64,000 nucleotides of DNA from JACKFB01 sp041389525. Lineage in GTDB: Bacteria; Myxococcota_A; UBA9042; PHBI01; JACKFB01. The position numbers and the translations under genes were made by a program. The notes beneath the pieces were generated by a model. That model was not told where the DNA came from. It saw nothing but the letters and a program-made list of their open reading frames with translations, and did not search any database. Location: contig JAWKRR010000025.1 in the NCBI GenBank assembly GCA_041389525.1, positions 33,401 through 97,400 of the forward strand, read 5' to 3'. This document shows positions 1 to 9,125 of this stretch, one piece after another (the stretch's first letter is position 1; every line of letters begins with the position of its first letter).

Positions 1-200
1 GCTGCGTGGCCGTGGGCGCCGGCGCGACCACCTTCGGACCGGGCGCCGGCACCGAGTCGGCCGCACCCAAGTCGGCCATGGCCGCGCCGCCTGCGGACAG
101 TCGCTTCGCCGTGACGCTCTGGCCGCCCCTGGCGCTGGTCTTGATCGGGTTGGCGTACTGGCGCCGCCGGGTGCGCGCCCGGGCGCACCTCGCCGCCTGA
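1..200 (+). CDS. C-terminal fragment of a membrane-anchored protein (partial)
   Basis: This frame is open from the window edge to a TGA at 198-200, so the start lies upstream. The visible part is a Gly/Ala/Pro-rich stretch, then one hydrophobic helix (about residues 41-52 of the fragment), then an Arg-rich end. That helix-plus-Arg layout resembles the C-terminal anchors of surface proteins in Myxococcota. Two other proteins in this window have similar tails, but this fragment lacks their Ser-Ser-Gly-Cys motif. No enzymatic domain is visible, so the function cannot be stated. Confidence 0.6.
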   Translation, partial: CVAVGAGATTFGPGAGTESAAPKSAMAAPPADSRFAVTLWPPLALVLIGLAYWRRRVRARAHLAA

Positions 201-206
201 GACACC

Positions 207-776
207 CTAGCGAATCAGCTTCGAGATCGCCTTGAACGTGTCGCCGCCGGCCTGCCCCAGCATCTGAAATAGCGCGGTCTCCGTGTTGGTGACGACCGCG
301 CCGGCCGCCTCGCACAGCGCGAGGCCCGACCGCCACGACTCCTTGCGTCGCGACAGGCACGCGTCGGCGAGGACGTGCACGATGTGCCCGGTGGCGACCA
401 GGTCCAGCACGGTCTGGTAGACGCAGATGTGGGTCTCCATCCCGAGCACCAGGACGCGCTTTCGCCCCTGGCTATCGACGGCAGCGCAGGTCGGAGCGTC
501 TTTTGCGCAGGAGAATGCGAGCTTCTCGAAGGGCGTGATGCCCTCGAGCGGACCCGCCAGCGGCGCGAGGGTGTGACCGAGGCCCTTGGGGTACTGCTCG
601 GTGACGAGCACCGGGAGGCCCAGCAACCGCGCGCCCTCGATGGCGATGCCGGCCTGCTGCGCGTGGCGGTCGCGCACGCCCTCGGGCATGGCCGCGAAGA
701 GGCGCTCCTGGTAGTCGACGACGAGGAGCTGGGTCTCGGCGGTGACGAGGCGAAAGCGGTCGTGGGCGTCGGACAT
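207..776 (-). CDS. isochorismatase-fold cysteine hydrolase
   Basis: A 189-residue cysteine hydrolase of the isochorismatase superfamily, whose members cleave amide-type or enol-ether bonds using an Asp-Lys-Cys triad. The triad is visible as Asp21 (VVDYQERL), Lys85 (PFEKLAF) and Cys118 (GMETHICVYQT). The layout is closest to the YcaC/ISOC2-like branch rather than to a dedicated isochorismatase. The ATG at 776 is chosen because GGAG sits 8 nt upstream and the protein begins just before the first strand. The frame stays open further upstream, but that part overlaps the divergent GAF gene in antisense. The substrate is unknown. Confidence 0.85.
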   Translation of the reverse strand: MSDAHDRFRLVTAETQLLVVDYQERLFAAMPEGVRDRHAQQAGIAIEGARLLGLPVLVTEQYPKGLGHTLAPLAGPLEGITPFEKLAFSCAKDAPTCAAVDSQGRKRVLVLGMETHICVYQTVLDLVATGHIVHVLADACLSRRKESWRSGLALCEAAGAVVTNTETALFQMLGQAGGDTFKAISKLIR

Positions 777-936
777 CACGGTGTCTCCTGGCTGGGGGCC
801 GCCCATTCGTACCCACGCCCTCGCCGGCGCGCAAGCGTGCGGCGGGCGGCAGCCTTTGCCCTCGGCGGCGCGGTCGGTGACAATCGGCCGCACGCGACTC
901 ACCACCCGATGTCGCGGCCCGGGCGATCGAGGCTGC

Positions 937-1788
937 ATGCTCACTTTCGAGGTCACCGTGCCACCCGACAGCGCTGGGGGCGCCCAGCTGCGCATGACCC
1001 TGGACGCTGAGCATTGGATGGACGCGTGGCGCCTGGCCCTCGGCGAGCTGGGGGAGCCGGTGCCGCCGGCCGAGCAGGTCACGTGCCGCATCGGCCACGA
1101 CGGGGCGGTCGAGGTCATCGTCGTCGAGAGCGGGCGGCGCCTCTTCATCCGCTCGACCACCCTGCACGGCGCCCGCGACAGCGCCCCCGGGTCGCCCGGC
1201 CTCCCCGCAGGCATCCCGCCCGTCGAGAGCCTGGCGCCGGAGCGGCCCCGCATACGCCGCATCAGCCGCGCGCCGCAGACCACCGCGAGGCCCGCCGCGC
1301 CAGAGCGGTCGGTGCCTGTGGCCGCGCCCCTGGGCGGTGGGGCGGACACCTCGGCGAACGAAGCGCTGGGGATGCTGCAGCGCCACGTCCGCTGCGAGGA
1401 GATCCTGCTGTGGACGCCGGCGCCCGACGGCCACGGCTGGCGGCTGCACAGCGCGCGCGGCGTGGACCCGCGATTCGTGCCCGGGCTGCTGCTGCGCGAG
1501 ACCGACAGCATCACCGGCGCCCTCGAGAGCGGCCCGGGACGGCGCACCTTCGTGGGCGCCGGCACGACCATGCGCTGCTCCCGCGGCTTCGGCCGCAAGG
1601 TGGTCATCGCCGTGAAATCGGCGGTCTGGGCGCCCGTCCGCGTCCACGACGAGACGGTCGCGCTCATCGTGCTGCTCAATGCGCGCCGCTCGGGCGGCTT
1701 CACCGACCCGGAGCTGTCGGCGGTCGACGAGCTCTCGCAAGTGCTCGGCGCGCGCTTGGAACGCGCAGGGCTGGCGGGTTTCGAGTGA
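937..1788 (+). CDS. GAF-domain-like protein
   Basis: A 283-residue soluble protein. The first ~65 residues form a small beta-rich unit, followed by a Pro/Arg-rich linker (about residues 75-135). The rest resembles a GAF sensor domain: an N-terminal helix, a strand pair, then a strand-rich core ending in a segment where a ligand-facing sheet (VIAVKSAVWAPV) leads into a Leu-rich final helix. No output domain follows, so it may act by protein-protein contact. The start at 937 has GAGG about 5 nt upstream. The next gene encodes a PilZ protein, so a link to nucleotide second messengers is possible but unproven. Confidence 0.6.
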   Translation: MLTFEVTVPPDSAGGAQLRMTLDAEHWMDAWRLALGELGEPVPPAEQVTCRIGHDGAVEVIVVESGRRLFIRSTTLHGARDSAPGSPGLPAGIPPVESLAPERPRIRRISRAPQTTARPAAPERSVPVAAPLGGGADTSANEALGMLQRHVRCEEILLWTPAPDGHGWRLHSARGVDPRFVPGLLLRETDSITGALESGPGRRTFVGAGTTMRCSRGFGRKVVIAVKSAVWAPVRVHDETVALIVLLNARRSGGFTDPELSAVDELSQVLGARLERAGLAGFE

Positions 1789-1908
1789 GCGCAGGCCTGC
1801 GCGGTCACGACCGGACCTCCAGAATCGAGACATTTTCACTAGCGCGGCAGCCGTCGTCGTGACCACAGTAGTGGTGGCGTCAGTGCGGAGGCGCCCGAGG
1901 GTCTTGGG

Positions 1909-2607
1909 ATGGGTCGGAGAAGTCACTACCGGGTGAAGGTCGACACCGTCGACCCGGTGCAGATCACGCTAGCCGTGCGCGGATGGCCGCCCATTGGCGT
2001 GCGGCTGCGAGACGCCAACGCCCACGGAATCGCGGTGGACGTCGACCCCGACCTGCCCGTCCCGACCTCGCCGGGCAATCAGGTCGAGCTCACGGTCTGG
2101 CTGGTCATGCGCCATCGCGCCGTGGTGGTGCCTGCCAAAATCGTGACCGAGACCACCCACGAGCACGGGCGGCGCCTGGGACTTCACTTCGTCGATCCCG
2201 ATTCGGTGGACCGCGAGCTGGCTTGCGAGCTAGGCGTGGTCTTCAATCGGCGCGGCGGGCCGCGGCACGCCATCCGCGAGTTCAGCCCGGTCTCGCTGGT
2301 CCCCGTGGGCGCGCCGGGCCCGGCGGTCATCGCCACCGCGTGCGACGTCTCGTCCTGCGGCGTCGGCGTGACCATGGCGCCGATGGACGACAGCCGGCTG
2401 AGCGGCGCCACGCATTTCCGAGCGCAGATCGAGCTGGACGAGGCGGGCGGCGTCATCGACACCCGGGTCGAGCTGCGGCACCGCCGACTCTCGGGCGGGC
2501 GCGTGACCTACGGGTTGCGCTTCGACCCGGAGGAGTCCGACGGGCTGGCGGCGATTCGCACGGCGATCCAGACCTTCATCGAGACACGGGCGGCCGCGCC
2601 CGCGTGA
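1909..2607 (+). CDS. tandem PilZ-like domain protein
   Basis: A 232-residue protein with two consecutive PilZ-like units. The first has the Arg-x-x-x-Arg type N-terminus (MGRRSHYRVKV) and a DANAHGI loop in place of the canonical (D/N)xSxxG. The second (from about residue 118) has RHAIREF, then a DVSSCGVGV loop that fits (D/N)xSxxG well, and ends in a YGLRF strand. PilZ domains bind cyclic di-GMP. The second unit keeps the binding motif better, so the first may be structural. No membrane segment or output domain is present. It probably works as a c-di-GMP-responsive adaptor, for example for motility. Confidence 0.72.
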   Translation: MGRRSHYRVKVDTVDPVQITLAVRGWPPIGVRLRDANAHGIAVDVDPDLPVPTSPGNQVELTVWLVMRHRAVVVPAKIVTETTHEHGRRLGLHFVDPDSVDRELACELGVVFNRRGGPRHAIREFSPVSLVPVGAPGPAVIATACDVSSCGVGVTMAPMDDSRLSGATHFRAQIELDEAGGVIDTRVELRHRRLSGGRVTYGLRFDPEESDGLAAIRTAIQTFIETRAAAPA

Positions 2608-2640
2608 AGGCCTGGGCGCGGACCCCGAGCCGCCGCCGCG

Positions 2641-4965
2641 TCACCGGCGCTGCAGACCCACCCGTTGCCGGGCCGCGACGCCCATCGCCCGCCACACGGG
2701 CTCGGCCGCTTCAGGGTCGCCCGCGGAGTCCCGCACGAGGTTGCTAAAGCCCGAGATCACCTCGGCGTCTGCTTCACCCCGAGCGAAACGGTTGGCGAGG
2801 TTGAGCTGGGTCATCGCTCCGCCCGTATCGTGGCGGGCCAAGGCCGCAGACGCGCCGCGGAGCGCATCGGCCAGCGCGAACCCCTGCAGGTTGCGACGCA
2901 CCAGAAGCTGCTCGGGCAGCGCCGGGCGCGGCGTCGCGGCCAAGGAGACGCTGGCGCGGGAGGTCGCGTTGTCGAGGGTGACCATATCCTTATAACGGAG
3001 CGTGACGTCGGCGACCGCGCCGGGACCGTCGACCCAGAGCTCGACCAGAATCACGTGGGAATCCCCGCCGTAGTAGTACGGGATGACGGTCTGGAGGCCG
3101 TCGTCGTCCTCGCCGCGGTCGGCCGTCACGCCGAGGGTGCGCGAGAGGTTTCGGTCGGTCGCGACCTCGCGCGCCTTGACCTGCCGGACCTGCTCGGCGC
3201 CGAGGACGCGGCTGCCGAGGATGCGGACCGCGCTGGAGCCCGGCGCGAGGCGGATGTTGATGCGCAGGAGGCGCGCGACGACCTTCGACAGCAGCTCGAG
3301 CTCGGTGGTGACGACGTCGCGCTCCTCGCCGGCGGCGGCCCGGTGGTAGTTGCCGTGTCCGGCCGACGCGACCTGCCAGTAGGGCCCCTCGGACGCGGTG
3401 CCGAGCTCGACGATGGAGGTCATCGCGCCCTGCAGGGTCAGGCGATGGGCGGCGGCCGCGGCACGCTGCGCGCGCTCGGGGCCGTCGGGGGCGTCACCGG
3501 CGACGGCGACCAGCGTCACCTGGCTGCCGGGCACGCGCGCTTGAGCCTGGGCCGCCGTCTGCAGCAGCCCGCCCGCCACGTCGATGGCACGCTCGAGGCT
3601 CGCCGGCGAGGATCCCCGCGTGGAACTCAGCCGCTGCAGGCGCTCGGCCAGCACAGCGCGCAGCCCCTTCACCGGCTCGATCTCGCTGAGCACCGCGACC
3701 CGCTCGCCCGCGACGACGATGCCCAGCCGGTCTTGCGGCCCCAAGCTGCGCAGCAGCGCGCCGACCAGCTCGTCGGTCGCCTGCGTCCCCGCGGCCAGCG
3801 CCGGCCCGTCCACGACCAGCACGACGTCCAGAGGCGGCCGTCGCCAGCCGTAGCGCCGGCTGCCCTGAATCCCCACCTGCAGGTAGACCGGGCCCTCGCC
3901 GTCCACCCAGCGGCGGTCCAGGGTGGCGCTCAAGCCCAGCGCCTGCTCCGACGGCGGGTCGAAGGGCTGCGCCGCCGCGTACGCCTCCTGCCACGGCTTG
4001 TCGACGCCGCGCAGGTCGCGCTCGATCTGCCGCACCATCTGCTGGTGCGCCGCGTTGCCCCCGAGGTAGGTGTTCTCGAAATAGGCCATCCGCGGCAAGA
4101 AGCGCTCGGGCTTCTGAAAGTGCAGCGGGGCCTCGGGCTCCAGGTCCATCTCGACGTCGGCGTCCGGCAGCAGCACCTGGTTGTTCGTGCGGGCTCGCCC
4201 ACCCCGGTATCCGTGGGCCGTCGTGACGTTTCGCGTCACCGTCCCATCGACCGCGTCTTGCTTCTCGTTCTCGTCGAGTGCCCGCTCCTTGTTCTGATGC
4301 CACGGGTTGGCCCGCGGGTCCTGCGCGGACGCTTGGTCCTTTGACTCCGAGAGCTTCTTCTTCGCCGCGTGCACCCGCCGGCCGATCCCCCCTTCGCCGC
4401 CAGCCTTGCCCGCGCCGAAGCCGCTCGCATCATCGCGGTCGAGGCCCGCCTGATACCGAGCGCCCATGCCGCCCAGCGCACCCGCAGGGAGGTCCACACC
4501 TCCCGCGACCCCCTGCCGCGCCGGAGCGAAGTCCGGGACCTGCGCGAGCTGGGAAGCCGCGCCGTCGAAGGACTTGGGCTCGGGGTGCTCGGCGACCGCC
4601 TCGAACACCAGATCCTCGACGCCCTCGCTGTCCCCGAGGGCGCCGGTGACGACGAGGCCCGCCTCCGACTTCACCGAGGGTTTCGGCGCGAACTGCACGG
4701 TCTTCTCGTCGCTCGGCTTGGCCTCGTCCGCATACTGCTCTTCGGCCACCGGCGCGGGCGCCGGCTCGGCCGCCTTGTCGTACTCCTCCTGCTCGACCGG
4801 CTCCTCGGCCGGCGACCCAGGGCTCGCCGTCGTCGGCGCCGTGGCGGCGTACTCCTCACCACCTTCCACCATGGGAGGTGGCGCCCCGGCCGGCGCCTCG
4901 GCGCGGTCGGACATCGCGCACGACCCGAAGATCACCAGAAACGCTGGAAGTACGAGACGCCGCAT
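2641..4965 (-). CDS. VWA-domain lipoprotein with degenerate MIDAS
   Basis: A 774-residue lipoprotein. The signal peptide ends in a lipobox-like FGSC, followed by a long Ala/Glu/Pro-rich disordered region to about residue 270. A YfbK-like segment leads into a von Willebrand A domain (about 370-560) and a C-terminal beta-rich part with the motif IPYYYGGDSHVILVEL, typical of this VWA lipoprotein class. The metal-binding DxSxS motif reads DGPAL, so both Ser residues are missing and metal-dependent adhesion is doubtful. Two ATG codons (4968, 4965) follow AGGAGG. The second has the better spacing, and it overlaps the upstream gene's stop as TGATG, so the pair is co-translated. Confidence 0.75.
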   Translation of the reverse strand: MRRLVLPAFLVIFGSCAMSDRAEAPAGAPPPMVEGGEEYAATAPTTASPGSPAEEPVEQEEYDKAAEPAPAPVAEEQYADEAKPSDEKTVQFAPKPSVKSEAGLVVTGALGDSEGVEDLVFEAVAEHPEPKSFDGAASQLAQVPDFAPARQGVAGGVDLPAGALGGMGARYQAGLDRDDASGFGAGKAGGEGGIGRRVHAAKKKLSESKDQASAQDPRANPWHQNKERALDENEKQDAVDGTVTRNVTTAHGYRGGRARTNNQVLLPDADVEMDLEPEAPLHFQKPERFLPRMAYFENTYLGGNAAHQQMVRQIERDLRGVDKPWQEAYAAAQPFDPPSEQALGLSATLDRRWVDGEGPVYLQVGIQGSRRYGWRRPPLDVVLVVDGPALAAGTQATDELVGALLRSLGPQDRLGIVVAGERVAVLSEIEPVKGLRAVLAERLQRLSSTRGSSPASLERAIDVAGGLLQTAAQAQARVPGSQVTLVAVAGDAPDGPERAQRAAAAAHRLTLQGAMTSIVELGTASEGPYWQVASAGHGNYHRAAAGEERDVVTTELELLSKVVARLLRINIRLAPGSSAVRILGSRVLGAEQVRQVKAREVATDRNLSRTLGVTADRGEDDDGLQTVIPYYYGGDSHVILVELWVDGPGAVADVTLRYKDMVTLDNATSRASVSLAATPRPALPEQLLVRRNLQGFALADALRGASAALARHDTGGAMTQLNLANRFARGEADAEVISGFSNLVRDSAGDPEAAEPVWRAMGVAARQRVGLQRR

Positions 4966-7958
4966 CATGCCTCCTCGGCGGCGCTACCGCGGGCCCGCCA
5001 GCCGCTGACCAAGGCCACCGCCGCGAGCACGCCGATGGCGACGCCCCCTTCGGCCGGCGAGATGCCCCAGCCGATCGCCCGGACCAGGAGCAGCCCCAGA
5101 CCCAGCACGAGGAAGGCCTTCTCCCGGCCATCCAGCGCCTCGCCGCGGGCGCGCCGCCTCACGACGACGACCAGCAGAATCAGCGACAGCAGGCCCAGCA
5201 GCACGCCAAGGCCGGGCCCCGGGGTCGCGACAAACGACACGCCCACAGACAGGGCCTCCTCCGTCGGGTCGTGGACGGCCCACGTAAACAGCAGCTCTTG
5301 GAACTCCTGCGAGTCCGGCAGCGAGAACGGCACCTCCAGTCCCGGCGTGGGCTCGTAGGTCTGGTGAAACTCCCACGCCTCGCCGCGCTCGAGATCCGTG
5401 GACACGCGCCACAGGCTCATCCGCGCCGGCGCCCGCACCAGCCACTTCAGGTCGGTGACCAGCAGGTCCGCCTTGGGCGCGACCAGCTCGATTCCCCCGA
5501 CAAAGCCTAGCGGATCACGCCGCACCTCATAGATGACGTCGATGCGCACGTCGGCGCCCTTGCGCACCGGAATGGCGAGCGCCCCCTGCTCGTCGGACAC
5601 GGCCTTCACCGCGACGCCGTCGCTGGTCACCGACCAGACCTTGTGGCCCTCGGGCAGCGTGAGCCGCAGATACTGCCGGTCGCCGTTGGTCACGTCGTAG
5701 GTCGCGTGGCTGACCACGTGGCCGTCTTCGAGGATGGTCGTCTCAAGCCACGCGCGCTTCACCACCGCGCTCAGCGTCTCCACCGTGCGGTGACGCCGCA
5801 CGTCGACGCCGACGGACCAGGGCGCCCGCGTGTAGGTGTAGCCCAGCACGATCTCGCGCTCGCTTCGCAGCCGCACGGCCCGCGGCAGCTCAGCCGAGTC
5901 CACCTGGCGCGCGTCCGCGACCTCGCCGGCCTGCACCTCGATGCCGGTCTCCGCCGTGATGCCGAACGCGCCCTCCTCGACCTCGGCACCCTCGACCCGC
6001 AGGTCGGGAAGCGCGATGCGGCCTAGCTCTTTGGGCAGCAGCAGCTCCAGCTCGAGATCGATCTGAATCGCCCCCTCGAGCGCCCGCGTAAACGAGATCC
6101 GGTGCCCCTTCCGCCCCGGCCCCGCGTCGAAATCCTTGGCGGCCTCGGCCTTGTTGAGGCTCGGCGCGTTGACCCCCAAGACCGTGACGCCCTCGGGCAC
6201 GCTGACGATGATGTCGTCCCGGCGGCCGCTCTTGACCTCGACGACCACCGACGCGTTGCCGATGAGCGCGCCGTCTTTGACGAAGTAGAGGGTGTCGACC
6301 CGGGCGTCGATGCGCACCTCGCGCTCTTTGGCCGCCGACACGGTGGTCGCGACGGCGCCGGGCGTCCCCACGTGCTTGAACGCCTGGCTCACTTTGTCAG
6401 TCAGCGTCTTGCGAATCTCGACGGGCAGCGCGTCCTCGCCCACCTTCGTGTAGCCCGTCGGCTCGGCCGCACCGAAGCCCACCTTGTCGCCGTCGAAGAG
6501 CGCGAGGACCCCCATCTCGCGGTACGCGCCGAGCGGGCGCACCAGCAGCAGCGAGACCGGCGTGCCCTCGGCCGTCGGGACCACGGTCTCCAGCTCGAGC
6601 TCCAGGGTGTACTCGCCGACGATGTCCGAGCTCAGGTAGATGCGGGCCTGCCGCGGACCCTCGTCGTTCTTCGCGAAGGTGCGCCAGTCGTCGACGCCCA
6701 CGCCGTTCACCTTGAAGAGCACGGCGTCGTCGGGGAGCTCGACGGGGAGCTCGCGGACGGCGCCGCGGATGACCTGATAGCGGATGATGACCCGCGAGCG
6801 CATCACCGCCTCGCTGAGCGTGACCAGCTGGTAGGTCTCGGTGTTCACGCGCACCAGGTCCTCGGGCGCCGCGCGGCTCTCGGTCCAGCGGACGATGACC
6901 CGGTCGGTCGGGGCGAGGTGGGCCTCGGCGCGGGTCTTGGCGGTCTCGCCCTCGCCCGTGACGCTGACGCGGGCGGGTGCCGGCGGGTCGAAGCTCACGT
7001 CGCGCTGGCCGTCCACGGTCACCTCGACGCGGGTGATCGGGACCCGCTCGACGCCGAGGGTGATCTGCGGCTGCCCCTGCGAGCGGTCGACGCGGACGCG
7101 GAAGTGGGCCTTCACGACGTGGCGACCGCGGCCGGTGACGACGGCGAAGTGGCCTTCGTCGGTGAATCGCGCGCCGAGCAACTCCGAACCTTCGCGGACG
7201 TCGACGAGGGCGGCGCCCGGCGGGGCGACGCGCACCAGGGCCTGGGCGCCAGCGACGACGACGTCAAAGGTCGCCTCGATGTCGGCGCCCTCGCCGTCGC
7301 GCTCCGGGGTGATGACCAGGTCGGCGCGGCGCACGGTCTGCGCGGCGCTGCCGGAGCCCCAGCGGACGACCAGCCCGTGGCTGGCTGGGACGGCGGCGCT
7401 GAGGTTGGTCCCGGACCGCTGGACGTCCAGGGCGGGCCAGACCTCGATATCCTCGGCGCGAATCGATCCCGAGACGCTGAGGCTGGCCGACGCGACGGGG
7501 GGCAGCGGCACCACAGCCGCGCGGCCCTCCGCGTCGCCACCGGCGGGCGCCACACTGTAGCGAAGGCTCACGTCTACCGCGCGGCCCGCGGGCACGGTCG
7601 CCATCAGCACCCCGCCTTGAGCGGTGAAGAGCGCGGTCGAGCCGTCGATCTGTGCGTCGCGCAGCACCACATCGGCCGCGATGACGGGCACCTGGACCTG
7701 GCCCTCGCCGCTGGCGGTCAGGCGCGTCTCGACGAGGACCGACACCGCGCCGCCGGGCGTCGACGGCAGCTGGATCGTGATCGAGCCCTGAGACCAGGTC
7801 GTCACGACGCCGTCGCGACCGCGGGCCGCGGCCATCAGATCCTCGTAGCGCTTAAGCGGGATCTGGACCTGACCGTCGTCGCCAGGGGCGGCGAGGGCCG
7901 GCGCGGCCAGGGGAGCGGCGGCGAGCAGGCAGAGGACGGAGAGAACGGCGGTACGCAT
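4965..7958 (-). CDS. large secreted beta-rich protein with C-terminal membrane anchor
   Basis: A 997-residue protein with a Sec signal peptide (MRTAVLSVLCLLAAAPLAAP). About 900 residues of predicted beta-sandwich-like sequence follow, then a C-terminal zone with two or three hydrophobic helices around residues 900-985. No catalytic motif was recognised. The ATG at 7958 is chosen over an upstream extension of 61 residues because GAGGTG lies directly before it and the signal peptide starts there. Its stop overlaps the start of the VWA lipoprotein gene, so the two products are probably made together and act at the same envelope site. The function is unknown. Confidence 0.75.
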   Translation of the reverse strand: MRTAVLSVLCLLAAAPLAAPALAAPGDDGQVQIPLKRYEDLMAAARGRDGVVTTWSQGSITIQLPSTPGGAVSVLVETRLTASGEGQVQVPVIAADVVLRDAQIDGSTALFTAQGGVLMATVPAGRAVDVSLRYSVAPAGGDAEGRAAVVPLPPVASASLSVSGSIRAEDIEVWPALDVQRSGTNLSAAVPASHGLVVRWGSGSAAQTVRRADLVITPERDGEGADIEATFDVVVAGAQALVRVAPPGAALVDVREGSELLGARFTDEGHFAVVTGRGRHVVKAHFRVRVDRSQGQPQITLGVERVPITRVEVTVDGQRDVSFDPPAPARVSVTGEGETAKTRAEAHLAPTDRVIVRWTESRAAPEDLVRVNTETYQLVTLSEAVMRSRVIIRYQVIRGAVRELPVELPDDAVLFKVNGVGVDDWRTFAKNDEGPRQARIYLSSDIVGEYTLELELETVVPTAEGTPVSLLLVRPLGAYREMGVLALFDGDKVGFGAAEPTGYTKVGEDALPVEIRKTLTDKVSQAFKHVGTPGAVATTVSAAKEREVRIDARVDTLYFVKDGALIGNASVVVEVKSGRRDDIIVSVPEGVTVLGVNAPSLNKAEAAKDFDAGPGRKGHRISFTRALEGAIQIDLELELLLPKELGRIALPDLRVEGAEVEEGAFGITAETGIEVQAGEVADARQVDSAELPRAVRLRSEREIVLGYTYTRAPWSVGVDVRRHRTVETLSAVVKRAWLETTILEDGHVVSHATYDVTNGDRQYLRLTLPEGHKVWSVTSDGVAVKAVSDEQGALAIPVRKGADVRIDVIYEVRRDPLGFVGGIELVAPKADLLVTDLKWLVRAPARMSLWRVSTDLERGEAWEFHQTYEPTPGLEVPFSLPDSQEFQELLFTWAVHDPTEEALSVGVSFVATPGPGLGVLLGLLSLILLVVVVRRRARGEALDGREKAFLVLGLGLLLVRAIGWGISPAEGGVAIGVLAAVALVSGWRARGSAAEEA

Positions 7959-8113
7959 GATCACCTCGATCGGTGGTGTGGGCCGGAGCCGGCGCTGCGG
8001 AACTGGCGGTCTCAGCGCGCCGGAGGGCTCGAAGCGTCGAGGACCCTGGGACGCGCGGTTGTCGGAAAGGATCTCACGGTTTGGCCTGTTCTGTCTGATT
8101 CGACACCTCGGCC

Positions 8114-8158
8114 TTGACTCGACCGGAGCCGGTGCGTACAAATGTTCAGCATGAACAT
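8114..8158 (+). promoter_or_regulatory. candidate sigma-70 promoter running into a 17-bp palindrome
   Basis: TTGACT (8114-8119) and TACAAA (8137-8142) are separated by exactly 17 nt. The -10 element runs into a perfect palindrome, ATGTTCA-gca-TGAACAT (8142-8158). A transcript from this promoter would begin near 8149-8151, at the ATG at 8151, suggesting a leaderless or nearly leaderless mRNA. The palindrome would lie under RNA polymerase, a natural repressor site. The GTTCAG core partly fits the published Myxococcus LexA box, but several positions do not match. Confidence 0.5.
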
Positions 8159-9089
8159 GCGATCAGATGACAGCCTGCTGCAGATCACGCGCCACGCGTG
8201 CGCTGGCGCGGTGTGGACGGTGAATCTGGACCACCGAGGCGAGGCGGACTGCGCGTTCTGTGCGGTCCGCGCGCGACGCATTGGCCCGCCCGCCCCGGCG
8301 GCGCCGGCGGACGCGCTGGTCCGGGCGCTGACCGACGAGCTGGGACGACGCGGGCGACGCGGCATCGAGTGGGTGTGGCTGTCTCCCCAGGCGGACCCGT
8401 GGGCTCCGGGCGCCGCGGACGAGCTGGGCTTCTCCACGCTGCGGGTGCTGGAGGAGTTGCTGCGCCGCGGCATCGGCGTGGTGGTCCGCACGCGCGGGGG
8501 GCTGGACGACGCGCGGGGGCTGCTCGCGTTGGCCCGCCGCTACGGCTCGCGCTTGCGGGTTGAGATCGGCTTTTTCTCAAGCGACGCCGAGCAGATCGCG
8601 GCGTGGGAGCGGGGTGCGGCGTCCTTGGCGGCGCGGCTGGAGTTGGGGGCTGAGCTTGTGAGCGCGGGGGCCCAGGTGCGCGGCCGGATCGGCCCCCTGG
8701 TGCCGCTGGTCAACGACGGCGAGGCGCAGCTGCGAACGCTGATGCGCGAGCTGGCCCGCCACGGGATCCGCGAGGCGACGCCGTGCTGGATCGAGGACGG
8801 GCTGGGGCTCGTGCGCCAGGTCGAGCGCGAGGTCTCGCGGAGCCGCGCGCGGATGCTGGAGGGCTGGTTCAAGCTGGATCGCGCCGGGACCTCGGTGGGT
8901 CAGCGGCGACTTCCGGAGAGCGTCCGCGAACACGCGATGCGGCGGCTTGAGCCGGCGGCGAGGGCGGCGCGGGTGGCGCTGCACGTCTGCCGCTGCACTC
9001 ACGGCACATCGCAGCACAGCTGCCTGGACGCGCCGCGCGGCATGGCGGTGCGCGGTCAGCTTGAGCTCTTCGGCGGCCGCGCCGGCTGA
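8151..9089 (+). CDS. SplB-like radical SAM family protein lacking the first cluster cysteine
   Basis: A 312-residue protein similar in layout to the spore-photoproduct-lyase-like/Rv2578c-type radical SAM family. It has an N-terminal cluster segment, then SPQADPWAPG (equivalent to the family TDPYQP element), then VEIGFFSSDAEQ and IGPLVPLVND. The canonical CxxxCxxC is degenerate: where the first Cys is expected there is Gly (codon GGC at 8238-8240), leaving only the last two (8250-8252, 8259-8261). A Cys-rich tail (CRCTHGTSQHSC) could supply another ligand. The start is one of three clustered ATGs (8142, 8151, 8157); 8151 fits the promoter. A role in DNA or nucleic-acid repair is inferred only from the family. 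Confidence 0.6.
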   Translation: MNMRSDDSLLQITRHACAGAVWTVNLDHRGEADCAFCAVRARRIGPPAPAAPADALVRALTDELGRRGRRGIEWVWLSPQADPWAPGAADELGFSTLRVLEELLRRGIGVVVRTRGGLDDARGLLALARRYGSRLRVEIGFFSSDAEQIAAWERGAASLAARLELGAELVSAGAQVRGRIGPLVPLVNDGEAQLRTLMRELARHGIREATPCWIEDGLGLVRQVEREVSRSRARMLEGWFKLDRAGTSVGQRRLPESVREHAMRRLEPAARAARVALHVCRCTHGTSQHSCLDAPRGMAVRGQLELFGGRAG

Positions 9090-9090
9090 T

Positions 9091-9115
9091 GGGCCACGGA
9101 GCGAGCGGTCGGCCC
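9091..9115. terminator. weak hairpin between convergent genes
   Basis: GGGCC and GGCCC pair across a 15-nt loop in the 36-bp gap between two convergent genes. There is no T-run on either side, so this is at best a weak or Rho-assisted bidirectional terminator. Confidence 0.25.
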
Positions 9116-9125
9116 CTAAAGTCGG

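Noticed and set aside
472..1926. Long antisense frames opposite the isochorismatase and GAF genes
   Set aside because: They read as Arg/Ala-rich shadow translations; the sense frames have clear family motifs and start signals.
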